Source: Nitratireductor indicus C115
GTDB taxonomy: Bacteria; Pseudomonadota; Alphaproteobacteria; Rhizobiales; Rhizobiaceae
Reading direction: 5' to 3'
Assembly (NCBI RefSeq): GCF_000300515.1
Contig: NZ_AMSI01000003.1
Location: 124,001 to 188,000 of the forward strand
Length of the DNA stretch: 64,000 bases
The first letter of the stretch is position 1. Each line of letters opens with the position of its first letter. The notes beneath the pieces were generated by a model, which was not told the origin of the DNA, ran no database searches, and saw only the letters and a program-made list of their open reading frames with translations. This document shows positions 26,665 to 34,642 of this stretch, piece after piece. The position numbers and the translations under genes are program-made.

Positions 26665-26958
26665 ATGGCCAACGAAAAACCGCAGGCCACCCACGAGGTG
26701 TTGATCGACGACGCGCGGGTGCGTGTGACGCGCTGGGATTTCGAGCCCGGCGCGGAAACGGGCTGGCACCGCCATGGCATGGACTACGTCATCACCACGC
26801 TGACGCCCTGCGCCTTCCATCTGGAACTGCCGGGCGGCGAGACCGTCCGCAACAATCTGGAGGCCGGCGTCTGCTACCGGCGTAACGAGGGCGTCGAGCA
26901 TAATGTGATCAATGGCGGCGACCGGCCCATGTCGTTTGTCGAAGTGGAACTGAAATAG
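26665..26958 (+). CDS. Small single-domain cupin
   Basis: A 97-residue cupin: W-D-F-E-P-G-A-E-T-G-W-H-R-H-G-M-D-Y (motif 1, with the His-x-His metal ligands) and Y-R-R-N-E-G-V-E-H-N-V-I-N (motif 2, His ligand). It starts one base after the aminotransferase stop and is clearly part of the operon. Small cupins of this kind are often attached to pyrimidine or polyamine catabolic operons and may be isomerases, hydrolases or sensors; no specific reaction is known to me. Confidence 0.85.
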   Translation: MANEKPQATHEVLIDDARVRVTRWDFEPGAETGWHRHGMDYVITTLTPCAFHLELPGGETVRNNLEAGVCYRRNEGVEHNVINGGDRPMSFVEVELK

Positions 26959-26973
26959 GGGGAATACCGCAAC

Positions 26974-28224
26974 ATGGCTGCACCGGGCGAAAACCTCAGG
27001 ATCAACGCCGACCGTCTCTGGGACACCCTCATGGAGATGGCGAAGATCGGGCCCGGTGTCGCCGGCGGCAACAACCGCCAGACGCTGACCGACGCCGACG
27101 CGCAAGGACGCACCCTTTTCAAGAAATGGTGCGAGGATGCGGGCCTCGAAATGGGCGTCGATACGATGGGAACGATGTTCGCCAGACGTGAGGGCACCGA
27201 CCCCGACGCCCTGCCCGTCTATGTGGGGTCTCACCTGGACACCCAGCCGACCGGCGGTAAATATGACGGCGTGCTCGGCGTGCTTGGTGGCCTCGAAATC
27301 ATCCGCACGCTGAACGATCTCGGCATCCGGACAAAACACCCGATTGTCGTCACCAACTGGACCAATGAGGAAGGCGCGCGTTTCGCGCCGGCCATGCTGG
27401 CTTCCGGTGTCTTCGCCGGGGTTCACGACCTCGAATGGGCCTATGGGCGCACCGATGCGGAGGGAAAGCGCTTCGGCGACGAGCTTGAGCGCATCGGCTG
27501 GAAGGGCGACGAGCCCGTCGGCGCGCGCAAGATGCGGGCATTTTTCGAACTGCATATCGAACAGGGCCCGATCCTCGAGGACGAGGGCACGGATATCGGC
27601 GTCGTCACCCATGGCCAGGGCCTATGGTGGCTTCAGGTCACCATCGAGGGCAAGGATGCCCATACCGGCTCCACCCCCATGCCCAAACGTCGCAATGCCG
27701 GCCTTGCCATGGCCCGCGTGATGGAACTGGTGCACGAGGTCGCCATGGACTACCAGCCGAATGCCGTCGGTGCGGTAGGCCATGTGGAAGTCTATCCCAA
27801 TTCACGCAACGTCATTGCGGGAAAGACCGTCTTCACGGTCGACATCCGCTCGCCCGACGAGAAAACGCTGAACACGATGCGCGCGCGCGTCGAAGCCGGC
27901 ATCGCCACCATTTGCGATGCGATGGACCTCTCGTTTTCGGTGGAGCCGGTGGGCCATTTCGCCCCGGTTACCTTCGACAAGGATTGCGTGAAAGCGATCC
28001 GCGACGCGGCCGAACGGCTCGGCTACTCGCATCGCGACATCGTTTCGGGCGCCGGTCACGATGCCTGCTGGATCAACCAGGTGGCGCCGACCGCGATGGT
28101 GATGTGCCCCTGTGTCGACGGGCTCTCCCACAACGAGGCGGAAGAGATCACCAGGGATTGGGCGCGTGCGGGAGCAGACGTCCTGTTCCACGCCGTGGTC
28201 GAGACAGCGCAGATCGTGGAATAG
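26974..28224 (+). CDS. pydC: Beta-ureidopropionase, Zn-dependent M20 amidohydrolase (PydC)
   Basis: A 416-residue member of the hydantoinase/carbamoylase amidase family. Metal ligands: His87 in G-S-H-L-D-T-Q, Asp98 in G-K-Y-D-G-V-L-G, Glu132/133 in N-E-E-G-A-R-F, then E-L-H-I-E-Q-G-P and the late G-A-G-H-D-A. It hydrolyses N-carbamoyl-beta-alanine (or N-carbamoyl-3-aminoisobutyrate) to the beta-amino acid, CO2 and ammonia. The substrate is inferred from the neighbours: dihydropyrimidinase downstream and beta-alanine aminotransferase upstream. Confidence 0.9.
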   Translation: MAAPGENLRINADRLWDTLMEMAKIGPGVAGGNNRQTLTDADAQGRTLFKKWCEDAGLEMGVDTMGTMFARREGTDPDALPVYVGSHLDTQPTGGKYDGVLGVLGGLEIIRTLNDLGIRTKHPIVVTNWTNEEGARFAPAMLASGVFAGVHDLEWAYGRTDAEGKRFGDELERIGWKGDEPVGARKMRAFFELHIEQGPILEDEGTDIGVVTHGQGLWWLQVTIEGKDAHTGSTPMPKRRNAGLAMARVMELVHEVAMDYQPNAVGAVGHVEVYPNSRNVIAGKTVFTVDIRSPDEKTLNTMRARVEAGIATICDAMDLSFSVEPVGHFAPVTFDKDCVKAIRDAAERLGYSHRDIVSGAGHDACWINQVAPTAMVMCPCVDGLSHNEAEEITRDWARAGADVLFHAVVETAQIVE

Positions 28225-28280
28225 GGAATTCGAGCTCCGCCGCGGATGAGCGGCACAAAGGCCCCGGGGGTGAGGCGCCG

Positions 28281-29288
28281 ATGGATGTAGAAGGCCTGCT
28301 TCAAAGCGTAATCCGGTTCTCGAACTTCATGACGTCGAGGCTGGTCGTTTCCGGCGTGGTTTTCTACATCGTCTCGGGCTTCACCGACATCGGCAGCACC
28401 ACGGAAGGTTTCCTGCCCAATGCGGATCTTTTGAACGAGGTGGTGCAGAACTACCAGACCATCTTCGACGTGCTCGGTGTCTCCGATTTCGCCCTTCTTC
28501 TCATCTTCTTTCTTTTCTTGACGAGCATTCACCTCCTCTACGTGGTCTTTAACCGTATCGGAGCCTATCTGCCGCCCGCCATCGTCCCGCTCTCCGGCTG
28601 GAAGGCGATCGACGATGTGACGCTGACCGCCTTCGATATCCTGCGCGAAGCGCGCGGCGAAGAGCACACAGACGAAGAGAACCAGCGCCTCTACGAGTTC
28701 AAGAAAAAGCTGCGCGAGATCGAGAAGACCACGGAGGCCGGCTATCTCGACGAGATCGACGGTGTGTCCACCGCATTTCGGATATCCAAGACATTCATCG
28801 TGTTTTCGCTGGGCGCCTGGCTCTACGCCGTGCTCACCGGGCGCTACACCGGCGATATGAGCATACTGGCCGTTATCATCGGCCTGTCGCTGCTGACGGC
28901 GCTCTATACGGCCTTCGCGATTTTCCGCGCCAATTACGAGCGCATCGACGCTCTGCGCGAGGCGGTGATCGGCCAGTTCCTGGAATTTGCCCGCATATGG
29001 GCGCCGGCCGATTATCAGCAGCGGGTGGAAGCCGCCTGCATGCCTTCGCGCGAATTGAAGCCGGCCGAATTCGCCATCGTCGTTCCCGTCTACGGGACGC
29101 TCGACGAGCTCCTGACGGATGTGCGGCGGTGGCGCACCAAGAGAATGCAGCGCAGGGTCCGGAAGGAGACCGTCCTTGCGCCGGCAGCGGCAGTGCCGAT
29201 GCTTGCAACAATACCAAGCGACGAACAAAACGCAGCAGGGGAAATTGATGTCCAAGGTGATCAGAAACGGAACCATCGTCACGGCTGA
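28281..29288 (+). CDS. Four-helix membrane protein of unknown function in the pyrimidine operon
   Basis: A 335-residue protein with four hydrophobic segments at about 19-36, 68-90, 172-188 and 193-214, a long cytoplasmic loop between 2 and 3 (charged, E-E-H-T-D-E-E-N-Q-R), and a basic C-terminal tail. I do not recognise the family. Its frame overlaps the dihydropyrimidinase gene by 41 bases, an unusually long overlap for two genes in one operon. Being wedged between ureidopropionase and dihydropyrimidinase, it may take part in pyrimidine uptake, anchoring or product export; this is inference. Confidence 0.75.
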   Translation: MDVEGLLQSVIRFSNFMTSRLVVSGVVFYIVSGFTDIGSTTEGFLPNADLLNEVVQNYQTIFDVLGVSDFALLLIFFLFLTSIHLLYVVFNRIGAYLPPAIVPLSGWKAIDDVTLTAFDILREARGEEHTDEENQRLYEFKKKLREIEKTTEAGYLDEIDGVSTAFRISKTFIVFSLGAWLYAVLTGRYTGDMSILAVIIGLSLLTALYTAFAIFRANYERIDALREAVIGQFLEFARIWAPADYQQRVEAACMPSRELKPAEFAIVVPVYGTLDELLTDVRRWRTKRMQRRVRKETVLAPAAAVPMLATIPSDEQNAAGEIDVQGDQKRNHRHG

Positions 29289-30699
29289 CCGGACCTGGCA
29301 GGCGGATGTGCTTGTCCAGCACGGAAAGATCGTCGCCATCGGCAACGACCTCCACGGCGATCACGAGATCGACGCCACGGGCTGCTATGTGATGCCCGGA
29401 GGCATCGACCCTCACACCCATCTGGAAATGCCCTTCATGGGAACCTATTCCAGCGACGATTTCGAGAGTGGAACGCGCGCGGCCGTTGCCGGTGGCACCA
29501 CCATGGTGGTGGATTTCTGTCTCCCCGCACCCGGCCAGTCGCTTCTGGAAGCCATCACCATGTGGGACAACAAGTCGACGCGCGCGACATGCGATTACTC
29601 CTTCCACATGGCCATCACCTGGTGGGACAAGCAGGTCTTCGACGAAATGCCCCTCGTGGTCGAGAAAGGCATCACCTCCTTCAAGCATTTCATGGCCTAC
29701 AAGGGCGCCCTGATGGTGGATGACGACGAGATGTATTCGTCCTTCCAGCGCTGCGCCGAACTCGGCGCCCTGCCCCTCGTCCACGCAGAGAATGGCGATG
29801 TGGTCGCGCAGCTTCAGTCGAAACTCCTTGAGGAAGGCAATAACGGCCCCGAGGCCCATGCCTATTCCCGCCCGCCCGAAGTGGAGGGCGAAGCCACCAA
29901 CCGCGCCATCATGATTGCCGATATGGCGGGCACGCCGCTCTATGTGGTGCACACCTCCTGCGAACAGAGCCACGAGGCCATTCGCCGGGCACGCCAGAAA
30001 GGCATGCGCGTCTTCGGCGAGCCTTTGATCCAGCACCTGGTTCTGGACGAAAGCGAATATTCGAACCCCGACTGGGACCATGCCGCACGAAGGGTCATGA
30101 GCCCGCCCTTCCGCAACAAATTGCATCAGGATTCGCTGTGGGCAGGCCTGCAGGCAGGCTCGCTGCAATGCGTGGCGACCGACCATTGCGCCTTCACCAC
30201 CGAGCAGAAGCGCTATGGCGTGGGCGATTTCACCAAAATCCCCAACGGCACGGGTGGGCTTGAAGACCGCATGCCGGTCCTGTGGACCTATGGCGTCAAT
30301 ACCGGACGGTTGACCATGAACGAATTCGTGGCCGTCACCTCCACCAATATCGCCAAGATCCTGAACATGTATCCGCAAAAGGGAGCGATCGTGGAAGGGG
30401 CCGATGCCGATATCGTCATCTGGGACCCTGAGGCCACGAAAACGATCTCCGCCGGAAACCAGCAATCGGCCATCGATTACAACGTGTTCGAGGGGATCGA
30501 GGTAAAAGGGTTGCCGAAAACCGTTCTGTCGCGCGGCGAGATCGTGGTGGAGGACGGCGAAGTGAAGCCCAAACCCGGCCATGGCCAATTCGTGGGCCGC
30601 AAGCCGCACATGTCGGTCAACAAAGCCCTTTCGCAATGGAAGGAGATTACCGCGCCCCGCAAGGTCGAGCGCTCGGGCATCCCGGCAAGCGGCGTTTGA
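29248..30699 (+). CDS. pydB: Dihydropyrimidinase (PydB/hydantoinase)
   Basis: A 483-residue amidohydrolase that opens dihydrouracil or dihydrothymine to the N-carbamoyl-beta-amino acid. Metal site: H-T-H at 56-58 (D-P-H-T-H-L-E-M-P-F), the lysine that becomes carboxylated, Lys152 in F-M-A-Y-K-G-A, and the later T-D-H-C-A-F Asp. The C-terminus (K-P-G-H-G-Q-F-V-G-R) is typical of D-hydantoinases. A ribosome site AGGGGAAA precedes ATG 29248 although the upstream gene still runs for 41 bases. Confidence 0.95.
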   Translation: MSKVIRNGTIVTADRTWQADVLVQHGKIVAIGNDLHGDHEIDATGCYVMPGGIDPHTHLEMPFMGTYSSDDFESGTRAAVAGGTTMVVDFCLPAPGQSLLEAITMWDNKSTRATCDYSFHMAITWWDKQVFDEMPLVVEKGITSFKHFMAYKGALMVDDDEMYSSFQRCAELGALPLVHAENGDVVAQLQSKLLEEGNNGPEAHAYSRPPEVEGEATNRAIMIADMAGTPLYVVHTSCEQSHEAIRRARQKGMRVFGEPLIQHLVLDESEYSNPDWDHAARRVMSPPFRNKLHQDSLWAGLQAGSLQCVATDHCAFTTEQKRYGVGDFTKIPNGTGGLEDRMPVLWTYGVNTGRLTMNEFVAVTSTNIAKILNMYPQKGAIVEGADADIVIWDPEATKTISAGNQQSAIDYNVFEGIEVKGLPKTVLSRGEIVVEDGEVKPKPGHGQFVGRKPHMSVNKALSQWKEITAPRKVERSGIPASGV

Positions 30700-30705
30700 G
30701 GAGGC

Positions 30706-31551
30706 ATGGACCACGTGAACGCCAACCCAGCCATCCGCCAGGAAGCGTCCCAGGAAGCATCATCGAAAGCCTCGGGCGAAACCGTCGTCGAAGCCCGCGG
30801 CCTCGGCCTGACCTTCGAGACCAATGACGGGCCCGTTCAGGCGCTTTCCAACGTCGATCTTGTTATCGGAAAGGGCGAGTTCGTCTCCTTCATCGGCCCC
30901 TCCGGCTGCGGCAAGACCACCTTTTTGAGGGTGATCGCCGATCTGGAGCAGCCGACGGAGGGCGATATCCGGGTCAACGGCATGACGCCGGCCGAAGCCC
31001 GCCGCAAGCGGGCCTATGGCTACGTTTTCCAGGCGGCCGGCCTTTTCCCCTGGCGCACAATCGAACAGAATGTCGCCTTGCCGCTCGAAATCATGGGCTA
31101 TTCCAGGGCTGAACAGAAAGAGCGCGTCTTCCGCACGCTCGATCTCGTCAATCTCGCCGGTTTCGAGAAAAAATTCCCCTGGCAGCTTTCAGGCGGCATG
31201 CAGCAGCGTGCGTCCATCGCCCGCGCGCTCGCCTTCGACGCAGACCTGCTCCTGATGGATGAACCTTTCGGCGCGCTCGATGAGATCGTACGCGATCATC
31301 TGAACGAGCAGCTTCTGGACCTTTGGGCGCGCACTGGCAAAACCATTGGCTTCGTGACCCATTCCATTCCCGAGGCGGTCTATCTGTCGACCCGGATCAT
31401 CGTCATGTCACCGCGCCCGGGCCGAGTGACGGATGTGATCGAATCCCCACTTCCCAGGGAACGTCCGCTCGACATCCGCGAAACACCGGAGTTTCTCCAG
31501 ATCGCCCATCGCGTCCGTGAAGGACTGAGAGCAGGACACAGCGATGATTGA
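30706..31551 (+). CDS. ABC transporter ATP-binding protein (nitrate/taurine/HMP type)
   Basis: A 281-residue ATPase: Walker A G-P-S-G-C-G-K-T-T at 64-72, Q-loop F-Q-A-A-G-L-F-P-W-R, signature L-S-G-G-M-Q-Q-R, Walker B L-L-L-M-D-E-P-F-G-A-L-D, and H-loop V-T-H-S-I. The subfamily (SsuB/TauC/ThiZ-like) serves small polar substrates delivered by NMT1/Thi5-type binding proteins, as found downstream. It is separated by 6 bases from dihydropyrimidinase with GAGGAGG upstream, so it is in the operon; pyrimidine bases or dihydropyrimidines are the likely cargo. Confidence 0.93.
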   Translation: MDHVNANPAIRQEASQEASSKASGETVVEARGLGLTFETNDGPVQALSNVDLVIGKGEFVSFIGPSGCGKTTFLRVIADLEQPTEGDIRVNGMTPAEARRKRAYGYVFQAAGLFPWRTIEQNVALPLEIMGYSRAEQKERVFRTLDLVNLAGFEKKFPWQLSGGMQQRASIARALAFDADLLLMDEPFGALDEIVRDHLNEQLLDLWARTGKTIGFVTHSIPEAVYLSTRIIVMSPRPGRVTDVIESPLPRERPLDIRETPEFLQIAHRVREGLRAGHSDD

Positions 31552-31666
31552 TTTCGGGACACAGCGCAGAAACCCATCGGTTGCCGTTGATCGGCGTGGT
31601 TTGACGCCCCGCCACCCCCTGCCTTTCCAGGATTACAGCGAGCCCGGCTGCGAGGCGCGAAAATGA
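31544..31666 (+). CDS. Candidate 40-residue overlapping small ORF between ATPase and permease genes
   Basis: ATG 31544 opens 40 codons that end with TGA 31664-31666. It overlaps the ATPase gene end by 8 bases and the permease start by 3-4 bases (AAATGA), filling the only real gap in the transporter genes. GCAGGA lies about 8 bases upstream. The product (MIDFGTQRRNPSVAV...) is basic with no membrane segment. The geometry is that of translational coupling; the sequence itself resembles nothing I know, so it could be a coupling device rather than a functional protein. Confidence 0.35.
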   Translation: MIDFGTQRRNPSVAVDRRGLTPRHPLPFQDYSEPGCEARK

Positions 31667-32598
31667 GCGCGGTCAGCCTCGCAGTTTCCGGTTCGCAACC
31701 TGGTTTCCTGCGCCGCGCGGCCGTCGGCAGGACACTACCGATCCTGATCGTTTTGAGCGCAATCATCCTGATCTGGTACGCCTTCACGGTTTACCTGAAC
31801 GCCCCCTGGCAGATCGACGCCTATCAGCGTGCCGGCAGCGAATGGACTGCTGCCGATCTCGTCGGCGATACGATGGCTCAGGAGCGGCCAGTGCTGCCCG
31901 CTCCCCATCAGGTCATGGCGGAAATCTGGAAAACGACGATCGGAACCCGCATCACGTCGAAGCGCAGCCTCATCTACCATGCCTGGATAACGCTCTCGTC
32001 CACGCTGCTTGGCTTCGTCATAGGCACGGCGCTGGGCGTTCTGCTCGCCATCGGCATCGTTCACAACCGGGCGATGGACAAATCCGTCATGCCCTGGGTC
32101 ATTGCCAGCCAGACGATCCCGATCCTGGCAATTGCACCCATGATCATCGTGGTCCTGAACGCCATAGGTCTCTCGGGGCTTTTGCCCAAAGCACTGATTT
32201 CCACCTATCTCTCCTTCTTCCCCGTCGTGGTCGGCATGGTGAAGGGTTTCCGCAGCCCGGAAGTCATCCAGCTCGATCTGATGCGCACCTATAATGCGAG
32301 CGGCACGCAGACCTTCTGGAAACTGCGCTGGCCTGCGGCCCTCCCCTATCTGTTCACCTCCATGAAGGTGGCAGTCGCCATCGCGCTCGTCGGCGCCATC
32401 GTCGGCGAATTGCCCACCGGCGCCGTTTCCGGCCTCGGGGCGCGGCTTCTTGCCGGCTCCTATTACGGCCAGACGGTGCAGATCTGGTCGGCGCTCTTCA
32501 TGGCGGCTGCCCTCGCCGCGGTTCTTGTCGGTATCATCGGCATTGGCCAGCGCATCGTCATGGCCCGCATGGGAACCCGAGAGGGAGAAAGATCATGA
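31663..32598 (+). CDS. ABC transporter permease
   Basis: A 311-residue BPD_transp_1 permease with six to seven hydrophobic segments. The EAA-like loop is visible as F-R-S-P-E-V-I-Q...M-R-T-Y-N-A-S-G-T-Q-T-F-W-K-L-R-W-P-A, the site contacted by the ATPase. N-terminal residues 1-75 include one helix and a periplasmic stretch longer than usual. It overlaps the next permease gene by four bases. Confidence 0.92.
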   Translation: MSAVSLAVSGSQPGFLRRAAVGRTLPILIVLSAIILIWYAFTVYLNAPWQIDAYQRAGSEWTAADLVGDTMAQERPVLPAPHQVMAEIWKTTIGTRITSKRSLIYHAWITLSSTLLGFVIGTALGVLLAIGIVHNRAMDKSVMPWVIASQTIPILAIAPMIIVVLNAIGLSGLLPKALISTYLSFFPVVVGMVKGFRSPEVIQLDLMRTYNASGTQTFWKLRWPAALPYLFTSMKVAVAIALVGAIVGELPTGAVSGLGARLLAGSYYGQTVQIWSALFMAAALAAVLVGIIGIGQRIVMARMGTREGERS

Positions 32599-33458
32599 AC
32601 TGGTGGCCCCTGATCGCAGCCTTGCTCTTCTGGGCCGCCGCCTGGGCGCTGAACGAATGGCTTGTCCGGCTTTCGCCGCGCTCCTCTTCCGCCCGCCGTC
32701 TGCTCGGCATTCTCGTACCGGCGATTTTCGGCGTCACTCTTCTGATCCTCTGGGAGGGCATGGTACGCGGCTTCAACATTTCGCCCGTGCTCCTGACCCC
32801 GCCCAGCGTCATCTGGGAGAGGATCGCAAGCTCCGTTCCAACGCTCTGGGCGGATTTCCAGCAGACATTCCTGAAGGCGGTGCTGATCGGCTATGCGCTT
32901 GGATGCGGCGCGGGCTTCCTGACGGCGATTGCCATCGACCGCTCGCCCTTCCTCCAGCGCGGTCTCCTGCCGCTCGGCAATTTCGTTTCCGCCCTGCCGA
33001 TCATCGGCGTGGCGCCCATCATGGTCATGTGGTTCGGTTTCGACTGGCCCTCCAAGGCCGCCGTCGTCATCATCATGACCTTCTTTCCCATGCTGGTGAA
33101 CACGGTGCAGGGCCTTGCGGCCTCCAGCGCGATTGACCGCGACCTGATGCGCACCTACGCCTCGTCCTACTGGCAAACGCTGTTCAAGCTGCGCCTGCCG
33201 GCGGCAGCTCCCTTCATCTTCAATGCGCTCAAGATCAACTCCACACTGGCCTTGATCGGCGCAATCGTGGCCGAATTCTTCGGCACGCCCATCGTCGGCA
33301 TGGGCTTTCGCATCTCCACCGAAGTGGGGCGCATGAACATCGACATGGTGTGGGCCGAAATCGCCGTTGCGGCCCTTGCAGGTTCGCTGTTCTATGGATT
33401 GGTGGCGCTCATCGAGCGCGCCGTAACGTTCTGGCATCCGTCCATGCGGAGTGCATAA
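32595..33458 (+). CDS. ABC transporter permease, second subunit
   Basis: A 287-residue permease of the same family as its neighbour, with the coupling loop M-R-T-Y-A-S-S-Y-W-Q-T-L-F-K-L-R-L-P-A-A. ATG 32595 overlaps the previous stop (ATGA). Two different permeases imply a heterodimeric channel with one or two copies of the ATPase. Confidence 0.92.
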   Translation: MNWWPLIAALLFWAAAWALNEWLVRLSPRSSSARRLLGILVPAIFGVTLLILWEGMVRGFNISPVLLTPPSVIWERIASSVPTLWADFQQTFLKAVLIGYALGCGAGFLTAIAIDRSPFLQRGLLPLGNFVSALPIIGVAPIMVMWFGFDWPSKAAVVIIMTFFPMLVNTVQGLAASSAIDRDLMRTYASSYWQTLFKLRLPAAAPFIFNALKINSTLALIGAIVAEFFGTPIVGMGFRISTEVGRMNIDMVWAEIAVAALAGSLFYGLVALIERAVTFWHPSMRSA

Positions 33459-33501
33459 CCAAGGCCGGCGCAGAACGGCCTCAACCACAGAGGGAAGCAC
33501 G

Positions 33502-34485
33502 ATGAAAAAGGTAGTGAAAGGCATAGTCTCCGGCGCGTTCATGCTTGCCGTTTCGCAGGCGATGGCCGCTGACGACCTGACCCTGCAGTTGAAATGGGTG
33601 ACCCAGGCTCAGTTCGCCGGCTACTATGTCGCCAAGGACAAGGGCTTCTACGAGGAAGAAGGCCTGAACGTCGACATCAAGCCCGGCGGACCCGATGTCG
33701 CTCCCGTTCAGGTGCTTGCCGGCGGTGGGGCGGATGTGATGGTCGACTGGCTGCCTTCGGCTCTTGCCGCGCGTGAAAAAGGCGTGCCCGTGGTCAACAT
33801 CGCCCAGCCCTTCGCACGTTCGGGCCTGACCATGGTCTGCCGCAAGGAAACCGGCATCACGAAGCCCGAAGACTTCAAGGGCAAGACGCTGGGCACCTGG
33901 TTCTTCGGCAATGAATATCCGCTCTATAACTGGCTCTCGAAGCTCAACCTGCCACGCGATGGCTCGGCCGAGGGCGTGACCATCCAGAAAATCGGCTTCA
34001 ACGTCGATCCGCTGCTTCAGAAGCAGGCCGATTGCATCACCGCCATGACCTACAACGAATATTGGCAGGTGATCGATGCCGGGCTTTCCCAGGACGACAT
34101 TGTTGTCTTCAACTATACGGACGAAGGCGTGGCCACTCTGGAAGACGGGCTTTACGCGCTCGAGGACAAGCTCGAAGACCCCGCTTTCGTCGACAAGATG
34201 GCGCGCTTCGTGAAGGCCTCCATGAAGGGCTGGCAATGGGCCAAGGAAAATCCCGGCGATGCAGCTCTGATCGTGCTCGACAACGATGCGACGGGTGCCC
34301 AGACCGAAAAACACCAGAAGCGCATGATGGAGGAAATCGCCAAACTGCTCGGCGACGGCCCGGCGCTCGACGAGGCGTCCTACCAGCAGACTGTCGACAC
34401 ACTGCTTCAGGCAGGGTCCGATCCGGTCATCACCAAGAAACCCGAAGGCGCGTTCACGCATGCGGTGACAGACAAGTTGAAATGA
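33502..34485 (+). CDS. ABC transporter substrate-binding protein, NMT1/Thi5-like
   Basis: A 327-residue periplasmic binding protein with signal peptide 1-22 (A-M-A). The mature start (L-T-L-Q-L-K-W-V-T-Q-A-Q-F-A-G-Y-Y-V-A-K-D-K-G-F-Y) is that of the NMT1/Thi5 family, known for binding the pyrimidine precursor of thiamin (HMP-type ThiY) and related heterocycles. In a pyrimidine degradation operon its ligand is most likely uracil, thymine or a dihydro-derivative; the exact ligand is inferred. It is the last gene of the operon, before the terminator at 34513-34543. Confidence 0.9.
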   Translation: MKKVVKGIVSGAFMLAVSQAMAADDLTLQLKWVTQAQFAGYYVAKDKGFYEEEGLNVDIKPGGPDVAPVQVLAGGGADVMVDWLPSALAAREKGVPVVNIAQPFARSGLTMVCRKETGITKPEDFKGKTLGTWFFGNEYPLYNWLSKLNLPRDGSAEGVTIQKIGFNVDPLLQKQADCITAMTYNEYWQVIDAGLSQDDIVVFNYTDEGVATLEDGLYALEDKLEDPAFVDKMARFVKASMKGWQWAKENPGDAALIVLDNDATGAQTEKHQKRMMEEIAKLLGDGPALDEASYQQTVDTLLQAGSDPVITKKPEGAFTHAVTDKLK

Positions 34486-34512
34486 TCGCGCAGGATCGTT
34501 TCAGCCGATGAC

Positions 34513-34543
34513 AGAGGGCGGGAAACCGCCCTCTTCTATTTTT
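34513..34543 (+). terminator. Rho-independent terminator of the pyrimidine operon
   Basis: GAGGGCGG (34514-34521), loop GAAA, CCGCCCTC (34526-34533), then TTCTATTTTT. It lies 28 bases after the binding-protein stop. Confidence 0.88.
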
Positions 34544-34642
34544 GAGCCGAGCCTTCCCCTATTCCCCGCATTTCACTCCTAGCCAAACTCAGGAAGCGTG
34601 CGGTGGGGCGAGGAGGGATCGCGAAAAACGCCCGCGTGTGAA

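Noticed and set aside
25368-26780. Minus-strand ORF of 470 codons opposite the aminotransferase
   Set aside because: The plus strand has a complete PLP aminotransferase with conserved residues; the antisense translation shows no domain.
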